Source: Pseudomonas koreensis (lineage in GTDB: Bacteria; Pseudomonadota; Gammaproteobacteria; Pseudomonadales; Pseudomonadaceae). Taken from it: DNA of 64,000 bases. The notes under the pieces are model-generated. The model worked only from the letters and a program-made list of their open reading frames with translations. It was not told the DNA's origin and ran no database searches. This document shows positions 38,912 through 47,312 of this stretch, piece after piece. The stretch is from contig NZ_JAOEJU010000008.1 in NCBI RefSeq assembly GCF_025447595.1, positions 62,001 through 126,000 of the forward strand, given 5' to 3'. Every line of letters starts with the position of its first letter. Within the stretch, counting starts at the first letter, position 1. The position numbers and the translations under genes were made by a program.

Positions 38912-38934
38912 AAACGGCCCGCATTGGGCCGTTT
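38912..38934 (+). terminator. Rho-independent terminator after AraC gene
   Basis: AAACGGCCC-GCATT-GGGCCGTTT, a 9-bp stem seven bases after the stop. The following T-run is short (CGGTTT). Confidence 0.75.
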
Positions 38935-38941
38935 CGGTTTG

Positions 38942-38972
38942 GATCGTTCCCACGCAGAGCGTGGGAACGATC
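38942..38972. repeat. Intergenic palindrome, Pseudomonas type
   Basis: GATCGTTCCCACGC-AGA-GCGTGGGAACGATC, a perfect 14-bp stem distinct from the REP family, between the AraC terminator and the DUF6124 stop. I recall this GATCGTTCCCACGC motif as recurrent in fluorescent pseudomonads. It could terminate the minus-strand DUF6124 transcript. Confidence 0.75.
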
Positions 38973-38975
38973 AGG

Positions 38976-39347
38976 TTACAGAGGCGCCTCGGCCTTCAAC
39001 TCCAGATTATCCAGCACGCGATTCACCGCCAGTTCCCCCAGCATGATCAATTGCGCAATCCCCAGCAGCACGTGCCGGTGCGAGCCGTCCACCAGTCCGG
39101 CGAAGTCGGTGGCCATGGTTTTGGCCGAAGTCAGGGTTTCGCAGGCATCGGCCAGCAATTCTTCGCTGTCGATACCGGGGGCGATGAGGTAACGGGTGTT
39201 GGGTTTGAGCAGCGGCTTTCTGGGGAGCAGCGGACTGAGGTAGTGATCCAGGGCGCGGTCGGCGGCTTCGTGGAATTTCTTGGAATCGAGGGTTTCGTAG
39301 GGTGAGGTGGGGTCGGTTTCGGGTGGGTTTGGCGTTGGTTTGATCAT
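38976..39347 (-). CDS. DUF6124-type small acidic protein
   Basis: 123 residues starting MIKPTPNPPETDPTSPYETL, then DSKKFHEAADRALDHYLSP. The N-terminal Pro-rich segment and the DSKK-HEAADRALDHYL block are what I recall for DUF6124, a Pseudomonas-specific family often present in several copies. No function known. GGGAG seven bases before the ATG. The 350 bases upstream are noncoding but rich in hairpins (separate entries), which suggests regulation at the RNA level. Confidence 0.75.
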   Translation of the reverse strand: MIKPTPNPPETDPTSPYETLDSKKFHEAADRALDHYLSPLLPRKPLLKPNTRYLIAPGIDSEELLADACETLTSAKTMATDFAGLVDGSHRHVLLGIAQLIMLGELAVNRVLDNLELKAEAPL

Positions 39348-39705
39348 GGTAAAACTCCCTGATTGATGGAGCTGCCACGGTTCGCTGCGAAACGAAGGAG
39401 GTGGCAGCTGTACGCGGGTTCGCAGACCGGGAATCAAGGAACCCGGCATACCCGAAGGTATCCCGCGCACAACCGCCATTACGCGATCAGCCAAAAAAAA
39501 ACTGAACGGAAACGACGCGCTGGGCGCCTTGATTGATCCGGGCTGCGAAACCCGATCGCTGATTCGTCAGCGACCCGGCAACAATAGAACCCCGCCTCAA
39601 GGCCCACAAGCCGGCGGATTCTGGCGGATGCGTAGGCAATGGCGCAAGTTCGCGTGGCTTGTCGGAAGCATCCTTAAACACCTCTAAACCCGAGCCCCGC
39701 CACGC
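39348..39705. other. 358-base gap with repeated hairpins
   Basis: Apart from the leader above, this gap between the DUF6124 gene and the lysE gene holds another nested structure: outer stem CCGGG/CCCGG (39538-39542 with 39574-39578) enclosing TCGCTGA-TTCG-TCAGCGA (39556-39573), and a run of nine A at 39493-39501. No convincing coding region is seen; a 64-codon minus-strand reading frame (39487-39681) has no ribosome site. Confidence 0.5.
39370..39467 (-). ncRNA. Structured 5' leader of the DUF6124 gene
   Basis: On the minus strand an RNA of about 100 nt folds into two units. First a three-way junction: outer stem CGCGGG/CCCGCG (39413-39418 with 39462-39467), a hairpin AUACC-UUCG-GGUAU with a canonical cUUCGg tetraloop (39461-39448), and a hairpin CCGGG-10 nt-CCCGG (39446-39427). 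Then a 9-bp stem AGCUGCCAC/GUGGCAGCU (39409-39401 with 39378-39370). It ends 22 bases before the ATG, next to the ribosome site. The tetraloop orientation tells the transcribed strand. Structure is seen by eye; role unknown. Confidence 0.55.
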
Positions 39706-40293
39706 TTACGGCAGCAACAGATACCCCGCACTCACCGCCAGCAGCGACGCCATCACCCGGTTGAACAAACGCATCCCTGCCGGGTTACCGAGATAGCCTC
39801 GCAAGAACGTCCCGGCATAAGCCCAACAACCCACCGACAGATAGCAGATCACCAGATACACCGCCGCAAACTGCCACACCAACTGCGCCTCGCCATCGGC
39901 GACAAACGCGCCCATCCCCGCCACGCAGGCCAGCCAGGCCTTGGGATTGAGCCATTGCATCACCGCGCCATAGAGCATCGACGGCGCCCTGCCCGATTCT
40001 CCCGTATTCAACCGCCCGTCATCGGTAGCCAGTTTCCAGGCCATGAACAGCAGAAACGCCACCCCGGCCAGTTGCACGACGCGGGTCAGCGACGGCCAAA
40101 GTTTCAACACTTCATGCAGCCCCAGCCCCATCAACACCAGCAACAATACAAAACCCAGCGTTGCGCCCGCTACATGCCGCTGACTGGCGCGAAAGCCAAA
40201 CTGCGCACCCGAACTCAACGCCACAATATTCACCGGCCCAGGGGTAATGGAAGCGGCCAAGGCAAACGCCGCCATCGACACAATCAGACTCAT
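39706..40293 (-). CDS. LysE family translocator
   Basis: 195 residues with about six membrane segments. It opens MSLIVSMAAFALAASITPGP, and ITPGPVNIVALSSGAQFGFR is the family signature (PGPxN). WLNPKAWLACVAGMGAF is the second conserved segment. Such proteins export amino acids or their analogues. Divergent from the PfpI-like gene, 142 bases away. Confidence 0.9.
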   Translation of the reverse strand: MSLIVSMAAFALAASITPGPVNIVALSSGAQFGFRASQRHVAGATLGFVLLLVLMGLGLHEVLKLWPSLTRVVQLAGVAFLLFMAWKLATDDGRLNTGESGRAPSMLYGAVMQWLNPKAWLACVAGMGAFVADGEAQLVWQFAAVYLVICYLSVGCWAYAGTFLRGYLGNPAGMRLFNRVMASLLAVSAGYLLLP

Positions 40294-40435
40294 CGCACAC
40301 CTGCTTCAAATCGAGGAACAAGGCGCTCACGGTAGCCGGCGCACAGCAGGCGGTATTGAAGGAAATTACCCCCGCGCGCGCAGACCCACTACGCTCTGGC
40401 TATGCGATCACTTTTGACCAGGAAGTCTGCCCTCG

Positions 40436-41221
40436 ATGATTCTGATTCTGCTGCCCAGCGCCGATTACGATCCGACCGAAAGCAGCGTGCCCTGGCAGGC
40501 ATTGCGCAAGGCGGGCATCGAAGTACGTTTTGCCACGCCCCAAGGCTTGCCCGCCCATGCCGACCCACGGTTGGTGGATATCGGTTTCGGCCTGTTGAGT
40601 TCGATGCTGATGACGCGCAAGGCCGACCTGGCCAGTTACACACAGATGATCGAATCCGATGCGTTCAAGCAGCCGCTGGCGTATGCCGATGTCGACGTGA
40701 CCCGGTTTGACGGTTTATTGATTCCCGGCGGGCATGCCAAGGGAATGCGCACGCTGCTGGAATCGACGCAGGCCCAGCAGATCGCCCTGCAATTTTTCAA
40801 GGCCGAAAAACCCGTGGCAGCGGTGTGCCATGGCGTGCTGTTGCTGGCCCGGACACTTGATCCCGATACCGGGCGTTCGGTGTTGTTCGGGCGCAAGGTT
40901 ACGGCGTTGCTCGCGGCAACCATGGAGATGCCGGCGTGGCTGATGACGGCTGCCTGGCTGGGGCGCTACTACCGCACCTACAAGCAGACCGTCGAAGCGG
41001 AAGTGAAGACCGCACTGGCCAGCAAATCCGACTTCATACGCGGGCCGCTGATCGCCAAACGCGATTGTGCGAATAAACTTCAATCGGGATTTGTGGTGCG
41101 CGACGGCCAACTGCTGACGGCGCGCTGGCCCGGCGATTGCCATCGCTTCGCCGCCGAATGGGTGGCCCTGCTGCAGGCCACCCATCGCGATCCGCGACTC
41201 AGTCCAGACGCGGCACCGTAA
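40436..41221 (+). CDS. DJ-1/PfpI family protein (type 1 glutamine amidotransferase-like)
   Basis: 261 residues. The nucleophile elbow reads AAVCHGVLLLAR with the conserved Cys near residue 131; GLLIPGGHAKGMR gives the upstream glycine loop. Members act as glyoxalases III, amidases or chaperones; which one applies here cannot be told. Its last 23 bases overlap the convergent bphP gene. Confidence 0.87.
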   Translation: MILILLPSADYDPTESSVPWQALRKAGIEVRFATPQGLPAHADPRLVDIGFGLLSSMLMTRKADLASYTQMIESDAFKQPLAYADVDVTRFDGLLIPGGHAKGMRTLLESTQAQQIALQFFKAEKPVAAVCHGVLLLARTLDPDTGRSVLFGRKVTALLAATMEMPAWLMTAAWLGRYYRTYKQTVEAEVKTALASKSDFIRGPLIAKRDCANKLQSGFVVRDGQLLTARWPGDCHRFAAEWVALLQATHRDPRLSPDAAP

Positions 41222-43436
41222 AGCGAAACTCGCTGCCCTGCCCCGGCTCACTCTCGGCAACGATCCGCCCCCCATGGGCCTCGACGATACCTTGCGTGAT
41301 GTACAGACCCAGCCCGGTGCCGGTCGGATTGCCTTCCTTCACCGTCCAGTAGCGGTCGAACACGTGCGGCAAGTGATCCTTGGGAATGCCTTCGCCGCTG
41401 TCGCGTACCGTGAAGACGATCTCGTCACCGACCGATTTGGCATACACATCGACCGTGCCCAGGCGCGGGGTGAATTTGATCGCGTTGCCGACCAGATTCG
41501 ACAATACCTGGAACAACCGCTCGGGGTCGGCATGGATGCTAAGGTCGGGATCAGCCTCGAACGAGATGCTGATGTCCTTGTCCAGCGCGAGCGGTGCGAG
41601 CAGTGATTGCGCCTCTTCAAACATCTGCGCGACATCGAGTTTCTGCGGCGCGATGGTGTAACGCCCGGCGTCGATCTTCGAGGTGTCGAGCAAGTCTTCC
41701 AGCAGCGTGTTCATGCGCCCGGCGGCTTGCTGCATGGTGTCGATGGCGGTCGAGATACGTCGTGAAGTGTGCGGCCCGTCCGAGCTGAAGGCCTTCTGCA
41801 TCATGCCGCAGAGCATCGAGATCACGGTCATCGGGTTGCGCAGGTCGTGGGAAACCACCGCCACCAGCTCGTCGCGGGCGCGCACCGCTTCCTGCTCGCG
41901 GCGCACCTGACGGGCCAGATCATTTTCCAGGGCCGAGCGGCGCAGGTCGTTGGCGGCAAACAGATCGCCGTGGCTCCACTTGGTGGAAATCCCGGCCATC
42001 TCGACCTTCCAGATTTCGAACGAAGTACGCGGCCGCAGACGCAGGCCGGCGTCGGAGTTTTCCAGATCCAGCGGCTTGCGCGGGTCGCCGCTCCAGTTGA
42101 TGTTCTCTTTGACTTCGGGGCGGAACCACAGCACGCCGTTGTCCACCGGTTTGGGCAGGCTCATGGCGAGCACACCGCTGGCGACCTGCTGATACTGCGC
42201 GGCCGGCGGATAAACGCTGGCCAGGTGATGACTGGCAAACACCGGCTCGCCGCGCTCCTGCAACCACTTGTGCAAAGCGCGAATTTCTTCCGGCTCCGGG
42301 CAATTGCCGTAACGGTGCAATTGCTTGTCTTCGATGATCGCGATGCCGCCGGCATTGGCCAGCGCCATCAAGACCTGCGGCTGATTGGCCAGGCCATCAA
42401 AGACGTTTTGTGGCGAATCGATCATCGCCTGATTGAGCAGCGCCAGCGCCTCGACCTTTTCTTCCCGTTGACGGCTGACTTCCAGCGATTCCATCGCGCT
42501 GATCTGCAACGACAGCACCTGACCAATGGTCTGGCACGCCGTGCGCAACTCGTGCGGAACGTGCAGCGGCTGTCGGTTACCGCAACTGATCAGGCCCCAG
42601 AGCCGGTCGCCCTTGAGCAGGGAAATGCTCATCGAAGACAGCACGCCCATGTTCTTCATGTACTGGCAGTGGATCGGCGACACGCTGCGCAATGTGGCGA
42701 AGCTCAGGTCCAGCGGGGTCTGGGTGTCCGGACGTAACTTGGGCACCAGCGGCACCGGTTGGTAGTCGGCATTCGGGATGATCCGCAGCCAGTTGGTGCG
42801 GTACAGCTCGCGGGCCTGCTCGGGGATGTCGGAGGCCGGGAAAAACAGACCGTTGAAGACTTCCATCGACGGATCGGACGCTTCGGCGATGACCTGACCG
42901 TGGCCCTCCTCCTCGAAGCGATAGATCAGCACCCGGTCGTAACCGGTCATGGCCTGGATTTCCTTGACGCTGATGTCGTACAGCGCTTGCAGGCTCTGGG
43001 CCTTTTGCAGACGTGCGAGCATCCGCCCCAAGTGGGTTTCGGTGCCGGCGACGTTGCGCGGCTGGAAGTTTTCGACGTGGATTTCCAGTTCCAGAATCAG
43101 CACGTCCTGATGCCGGTGCAGCAAGCCTTCGAACGCCGTACCGTTGAGTCGAAAATGCAGCGGCGGCGCGTCGGACAGGGTCGGTTGCTGCAAGGCCTCG
43201 CGAACCTGCGCGGCGTGGGCATCGCCGATCAGACTCTCCAGTGGCTGACCAGTCAGGCCTTGTGGCGGGCGCGAGAGCAACGTCTCAACGTTGGCGCTGA
43301 TTTGAATGATCGAAAGCTCCGGTTCGCTCAGGGTCAACAGCAGACCGTGCGGCTGGATCGCGCCGGGAAAGCGGATCGGCTCGTCGGCGCAGTTGGCCAG
43401 CAACTCTTCAAAGGCTTCTTTGTCTTGCGGGTTCAT
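41199..43436 (-). CDS. bphP: Bacteriophytochrome histidine kinase
   Basis: 745 residues. PAS-GAF-PHY photosensory module then HisKA and HATPase. The biliverdin-binding Cys16 is in LLANCADEP, the GAF motif is FPASDIPEQARELY, the PHY tongue region lies near 440-490 (WFRPE). The H-box is VVSHDLRNPMT, and the ATPase boxes are NLVGNAIKFTP, DSGEGIPKDHL and GTGLGLYI. It is a red/far-red light sensor that autophosphorylates. No receiver domain is fused and no response-regulator gene is adjacent. It overlaps bphO upstream as ATGA. Confidence 0.96.
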   Translation of the reverse strand: MNPQDKEAFEELLANCADEPIRFPGAIQPHGLLLTLSEPELSIIQISANVETLLSRPPQGLTGQPLESLIGDAHAAQVREALQQPTLSDAPPLHFRLNGTAFEGLLHRHQDVLILELEIHVENFQPRNVAGTETHLGRMLARLQKAQSLQALYDISVKEIQAMTGYDRVLIYRFEEEGHGQVIAEASDPSMEVFNGLFFPASDIPEQARELYRTNWLRIIPNADYQPVPLVPKLRPDTQTPLDLSFATLRSVSPIHCQYMKNMGVLSSMSISLLKGDRLWGLISCGNRQPLHVPHELRTACQTIGQVLSLQISAMESLEVSRQREEKVEALALLNQAMIDSPQNVFDGLANQPQVLMALANAGGIAIIEDKQLHRYGNCPEPEEIRALHKWLQERGEPVFASHHLASVYPPAAQYQQVASGVLAMSLPKPVDNGVLWFRPEVKENINWSGDPRKPLDLENSDAGLRLRPRTSFEIWKVEMAGISTKWSHGDLFAANDLRRSALENDLARQVRREQEAVRARDELVAVVSHDLRNPMTVISMLCGMMQKAFSSDGPHTSRRISTAIDTMQQAAGRMNTLLEDLLDTSKIDAGRYTIAPQKLDVAQMFEEAQSLLAPLALDKDISISFEADPDLSIHADPERLFQVLSNLVGNAIKFTPRLGTVDVYAKSVGDEIVFTVRDSGEGIPKDHLPHVFDRYWTVKEGNPTGTGLGLYITQGIVEAHGGRIVAESEPGQGSEFRFTVPRLD

Positions 43437-44038
43437 ACCAGAACCTCCTGGGTTTCGAGCCAGCGCTCGAAACAGCTGAATGTGGTGTGGGCGGCCGCCA
43501 CGACGGCGTCACGCTCGTCGGCGTCCATCGGGCGACTGCCCAGGTATTCGATGAAATCACGCCAGCGCCGGCCGGTAGCTGCGCCGTAAATGTCCAGAAA
43601 CGCTGCGCCGTTGTCCGCGCCGAGATTCAGCCGTGTGGCGATTTCCCGGCGCAGTATCTGCCCGCCGAGGGTTGCGCCTTCCAGCACGTACAGCACGCCC
43701 AGGCATGCGGCGGCGGAGTCGATGGCAGGCAACTGGTGGCAGATCGAAAGGTCCGCGCCATTTGCGCCCAACGCGTGCAGATCGCGTTGCAGGGTCGGGG
43801 CCTTGAGGCGTGAAACCAGATCGAAATCGGCGGGGATTGCGCCGCTGTCCTGCAACGCGGCTTCCAGTGGCTGATAGAAGCCGTAATAGGCGCGCATCAG
43901 CCGTTCGAAGGTATGCAGATCAAGGGTATCGGAGAAGAAAGGAAGGCGTTTTTCCAGTGCAATATGCAGTTCGGCGGTTCCGGCACGCAGGTCTTGCAAC
44001 ACGGGTGGCACATAAACTTCACGGGCCTTTTCTTGCAT
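43433..44038 (-). CDS. bphO: Biliverdin-forming heme oxygenase BphO
   Basis: 201 residues starting MQEKAREVYVPPVLQDLRAG. It opens haem to biliverdin IX-alpha, the chromophore of the downstream phytochrome. The proximal haem ligand is His25 in TAELHIALEKRLPF, and VLYVLEGATLGGQ is the distal helix. The start ATG at 44038 is the family start. The four-base overlap with bphP couples chromophore and apoprotein synthesis. Confidence 0.94.
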   Translation of the reverse strand: MQEKAREVYVPPVLQDLRAGTAELHIALEKRLPFFSDTLDLHTFERLMRAYYGFYQPLEAALQDSGAIPADFDLVSRLKAPTLQRDLHALGANGADLSICHQLPAIDSAAACLGVLYVLEGATLGGQILRREIATRLNLGADNGAAFLDIYGAATGRRWRDFIEYLGSRPMDADERDAVVAAAHTTFSCFERWLETQEVLV

Positions 44039-44313
44039 GTAGATCGCTCGTACTGTGGGCCGCCTGGGGCCATGAGGAAATGGAGAAGCATGGCGCGAAA
44101 GCTTACACGGCAATTGTCCTTTCTGACTCGATGGATGGTTTTTTCTGGCGGATTCATCACCCTGTGACCGATTCAGAGTTGACGGGGCGGCAGAAAGTTC
44201 GAACAGATTCACGCCCGATCATCGCTGTACCGCGACGCTGCCGCCTGACTGTACGGTTCGGGCCGACTCGATTGCATGATAAAAATAGCGCTCCCGCCAC
44301 CGGAGCCCGCGCC

Positions 44314-44934
44314 ATGGATCTCGCCACCCTCTCGCTGTTCCTGCCCGCCTGCTTCGCCTTGAACATGGCGCCGGGGCCGAACAACCTGCTGTCGGTCAGC
44401 AACGCCACCCGCTACGGCTATCGTCGCGCCTGCATGGCAGGTGTCGGCCGGTTGCTGGCATTCGCCGGGATGATCACCCTCGCGGCGGCGGGACTGGCGG
44501 TGGTGCTGCAAACCTCCGAGCTGTTGTTCTACGGGATCAAGATTGTCGGCGCGGGGTATCTGTTGTATCTGGCGTGGCAGCTGTGGCGGGCTAATCCTGC
44601 CGCCGAAGACACTGTCGCGGCGCCAGCAAACGGGCTTTTGGCACTGGCACGTCAGGAATTTTTGGTGGCCGCAGGAAATCCCAAGGCAATCCTTATCTTC
44701 ACCGCATTCCTGCCGCAATTCGTCGACCCGAACCGCGCCATCACCCCGCAATTCATGTTGCTTGGCGTGCTGTTCCTGCTGCTGGAATGGATCGCCATCA
44801 GCGCCTACGCCTACATGGGCCTGCACATGCGCCGCTGGTTCGCCGAGCCGCGCGGCAAGCGGATTTTCAATCGCTGCTGCGCGGGGCTGTTGTCGGCGGC
44901 GGCTTCGGTGTTGCTGATGGCCAAACGGGCCTAA
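44314..44934 (+). CDS. LysE family translocator
   Basis: 206 residues, about six membrane segments. ALNMAPGPNNLLSVSNATRY is the signature region and FLVAAGNPKAILIFTAFLPQFVD the second. Amino-acid exporter family; substrate unknown. Its start ATG sits after CGCGCC with a GGAG eleven bases upstream. The last four bases overlap the convergent VOC gene. It is not closely similar to the lysE-type gene at 39.7 kb. Confidence 0.88.
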   Translation: MDLATLSLFLPACFALNMAPGPNNLLSVSNATRYGYRRACMAGVGRLLAFAGMITLAAAGLAVVLQTSELLFYGIKIVGAGYLLYLAWQLWRANPAAEDTVAAPANGLLALARQEFLVAAGNPKAILIFTAFLPQFVDPNRAITPQFMLLGVLFLLLEWIAISAYAYMGLHMRRWFAEPRGKRIFNRCCAGLLSAAASVLLMAKRA

Positions 44935-45344
44935 GCTTCGGACGGGCCTTTGAGTTCGACCTGATTGCCGTCCGGGTCGAAGCAGTACAACGACAAGCCG
45001 TTGCCCTCGGCGCCGAAACGGGTGGCGGCCTTGTCGACGCTCAAGCCACAGGACTGCAGATGGCTGACCAGCACCTCTTCGTCGAACGGTTCGATGCGCA
45101 GGCAGAAATGATCGACATTGCGCCGTTCGCTGCCTGCAGCGGCGCCGCCCTTGCGGCCGATTTCCCCGTCAAGGTCGACCAGATCGATCATCGACGTACC
45201 GGCGCGCAGGTGCACCAGACCGAACTTTTCGTTGCGTTTGACCACTTCGGCGCCGAAGACCCGGTCGTAGAAATCAATGCTGCGTTGCAGATCGGCGACG
45301 CGCAGCACGATGTGATCGATGTGTTGAATCGTGAACGGTGGCAT
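44931..45344 (-). CDS. VOC family protein (glyoxalase/dioxygenase superfamily)
   Basis: 137 residues. MPPFTIQHIDHIVLRVADLQ, then FYDRVFGAEVV, DHFCLRIEPFDEE and SLYCFDPDGNQVELK give the paired beta-alpha-beta units and His/Glu metal ligands. Often annotated as lactoylglutathione lyase or virulence protein; the substrate is unknown. Convergent with the lysE-type gene; divergent from ada. Confidence 0.88.
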   Translation of the reverse strand: MPPFTIQHIDHIVLRVADLQRSIDFYDRVFGAEVVKRNEKFGLVHLRAGTSMIDLVDLDGEIGRKGGAAAGSERRNVDHFCLRIEPFDEEVLVSHLQSCGLSVDKAATRFGAEGNGLSLYCFDPDGNQVELKGPSEA

Positions 45345-45453
45345 ACCTTCATTTCCCTGATTGAAGCGACCCGGTCACTGTAGTGCAGCGGCCCGAAAAT
45401 TCACTGTCGATTTTTCGGTGGAGCCATTGAAAAACTGGTTTTATCCTCGGCCC

Positions 45454-46536
45454 ATGAACATACAAACCGCTCCCCTGCCCCCTCACGCCGAAATGGTTCG
45501 CGCCATGCTCGCAAGCGACACTGCCTATGAAGGCGTGTTCTTCACGGCTGTGAAAACCACCGGGATCTTTTGCCGCCCTACCTGCTCAGCGCGCAAGCCG
45601 AAACCGGAAAACGTCGAGTTCTTCGCCCACGCTGACGACTGCCTGTCCGCCGGCTACCGCGCCTGTTTGCGCTGCAAGCCACTGGACGCCGCGGCCATCG
45701 CCCCGGACTGGGTGCAACGGCTATTGAAAGCCGTCGACGCCGATCCGGAACTGCGCTGGAGCGATGCGCAATTGCTCGCCGAGGGCATCGAACCACTGAA
45801 GCTGCGGCGCTGGTTCAAACAGCACTTCGGCATGACCTTTCATGGGTGGCTGCGCACCCGCCGGCTCGGCATGGCACTGGGCGGAATCAAGCAAGGCACA
45901 TCCATCGATCACGCCGCATTCGATTCCGGCTATGAATCCCTCAGCGGTTTTCGCGATGCGTTTCAGAAGTCGTTCCACATCACGCCGGGACGCGCGGCAG
46001 CCAGCGAACCGCTGCTGTTCACTCGCCTGACCACCCCGCTGGGACCGATGATCGCCATGGCCGAGCGGCGCGGGCTGGTACTGCTGGAGTTTCTCGACCG
46101 ACCGGCGCTGACCCGGGAAGTCGAAGAATTGCAAAATCGCTACGGCTATGTCGTCGCACCGGGGCACAACGCGCATTTGCAGCTGATCGAGAACGAGCTG
46201 GCGCTGTATTTCGCCGGCAAGCTGAGCGAATTCAGCGTGCCGCTGCACCTGCCGGGTAGCGAGTTTGCCCGGCAGGTCTGGAGCGAACTGCGGCAAATCC
46301 CCTACGGCCACACCAGCACTTACGGCACGATTGCCGCGCGGCTGGGCAAACCGGGCGCCAGTCGCGCCGTGGGTCTGGCCAACGGTCACAATCGCTTGTC
46401 GATCGTGGTGCCGTGCCATCGGGTGATTGGTGCGGATGGTTCGCTGACGGGCTATGGTGGTGGACAACCACGCAAGGCATTTTTGCTCAGGCTGGAAAAC
46501 GCCGCCGTGCAGCTCACGCAACCGCTGGTTTTCTGA
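45454..46536 (+). CDS. ada: Bifunctional regulator / methylated-DNA-protein cysteine methyltransferase Ada
   Basis: 360 residues. The N-terminal zinc domain that accepts methyl groups from phosphotriesters has Cys40, Cys44, Cys71 and Cys74 (IFCRPTCSARKP, CLRCKP). An AraC-type DNA-binding region follows (about 88-175), then the O6-alkylguanine transferase domain with Cys321 in VVPCHRVIG. Methylated Ada activates its own gene and alkA. The start is ATG 45454. alkA begins 48 bases downstream. Confidence 0.94.
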   Translation: MNIQTAPLPPHAEMVRAMLASDTAYEGVFFTAVKTTGIFCRPTCSARKPKPENVEFFAHADDCLSAGYRACLRCKPLDAAAIAPDWVQRLLKAVDADPELRWSDAQLLAEGIEPLKLRRWFKQHFGMTFHGWLRTRRLGMALGGIKQGTSIDHAAFDSGYESLSGFRDAFQKSFHITPGRAAASEPLLFTRLTTPLGPMIAMAERRGLVLLEFLDRPALTREVEELQNRYGYVVAPGHNAHLQLIENELALYFAGKLSEFSVPLHLPGSEFARQVWSELRQIPYGHTSTYGTIAARLGKPGASRAVGLANGHNRLSIVVPCHRVIGADGSLTGYGGGQPRKAFLLRLENAAVQLTQPLVF

Positions 46537-46583
46537 CAAACCGCCCCCGCCCTCCCGGCTTTCAAATCAACGGATCACTGAAG

Positions 46584-47207
46584 TTGCTGACACCCGCCCC
46601 CTATCAACCAGCCAGCGACTTTCTGGCCAGCCTCGACTCCGACTGGCAGCGCCACATCGCTGCGATCGGCCCTTGCCTGCATCAGCCACATCCGGCACGC
46701 GATCCCTATGAATCGCTGGTGCGGGCGATCGCCTATCAGCAACTGCACGCCAAGGCTGGCGATGCGATTGTCGGGCGGTTGGTGGGGTTGTTTCCCGAAC
46801 AATCGTTTCCGCGTCCGGAGCAGATTCTGGCGACCGATTTCGACCGGCTACGCGGTTGCGGGTTTTCAGCGGGCAAAATTGCGACGATTCAGGGAATTGC
46901 CCAGGCAACTCTGGACGGCGTGGTGCCGGATTACGCCACGGCGCTGGCGATGGAGGATGAAGCGCTGATCGAGCGCTTGGTCAGCCTGCGCGGGGTTGGG
47001 CGCTGGACCGTTGAGATGTTGCTGATCTACAGCCTTGAGCGCCCCGACATTTTGCCGGCCGATGACTTTGGCGTGCGCGAGGGCTATCGGCGGCTGAAGG
47101 GCCTGGAGGTGCAGCCGACGCGCAAGCAGATGATTGAAATCGGATTGGCGTGGAGTCCGTTTCGCACCGTGGCGGCGTGGTATTTGTGGCGAGTAGCCAA
47201 GCCGTAG
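46584..47207 (+). CDS. alkA: DNA-3-methyladenine glycosylase II (AlkA/HhH-GPD)
   Basis: About 207 residues. The helix-hairpin-helix is LVSLRGVGRWTVEMLLIY and the catalytic Asp is in ILPADDFGVREGYRRL. It removes alkylated bases to start excision repair. No ATG fits: TTG at 46584 (MLTPAPYQPASDF) with a GGA upstream is my choice, CTG at 46578 (MKLLTPAPYQ) the alternative. It is likely co-transcribed with ada, 48 bases upstream, forming an adaptive-response operon. A REP pair follows. Confidence 0.9.
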   Translation: MLTPAPYQPASDFLASLDSDWQRHIAAIGPCLHQPHPARDPYESLVRAIAYQQLHAKAGDAIVGRLVGLFPEQSFPRPEQILATDFDRLRGCGFSAGKIATIQGIAQATLDGVVPDYATALAMEDEALIERLVSLRGVGRWTVEMLLIYSLERPDILPADDFGVREGYRRLKGLEVQPTRKQMIEIGLAWSPFRTVAAWYLWRVAKP

Positions 47208-47222
47208 ACCGCGTTATCGTTC

Positions 47223-47288
47223 ATCGCGAGCAAGCTCGCTCCCACAGTTGGATCGCATTTCAAGTGTGGGAGCGAGCTTGCTCGCGAT
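47223..47288. repeat. REP pair (inverted)
   Basis: ATCGCGAGCAAGCTCGCTCC and the inverse GGAGCGAGCTTGCTCGCGAT, about 20 bases apart, between convergent alkA and the binding-protein gene. Confidence 0.92.
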
Positions 47289-47312
47289 TGCGTCAGACTG
47301 TTCAATGTTGCA

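Noticed and set aside
39487..39681. A 64-codon minus-strand frame upstream of the DUF6124 gene
   Set aside because: No ribosome site and it covers hairpin-rich sequence; better explained as noncoding leader.
44039..44313. An in-frame upstream extension of the lysE-type gene at 44.3 kb reaching back to 43810
   Set aside because: It would run through the bphO start region and add residues unlike the family; the ATG at 44314 gives the normal start.
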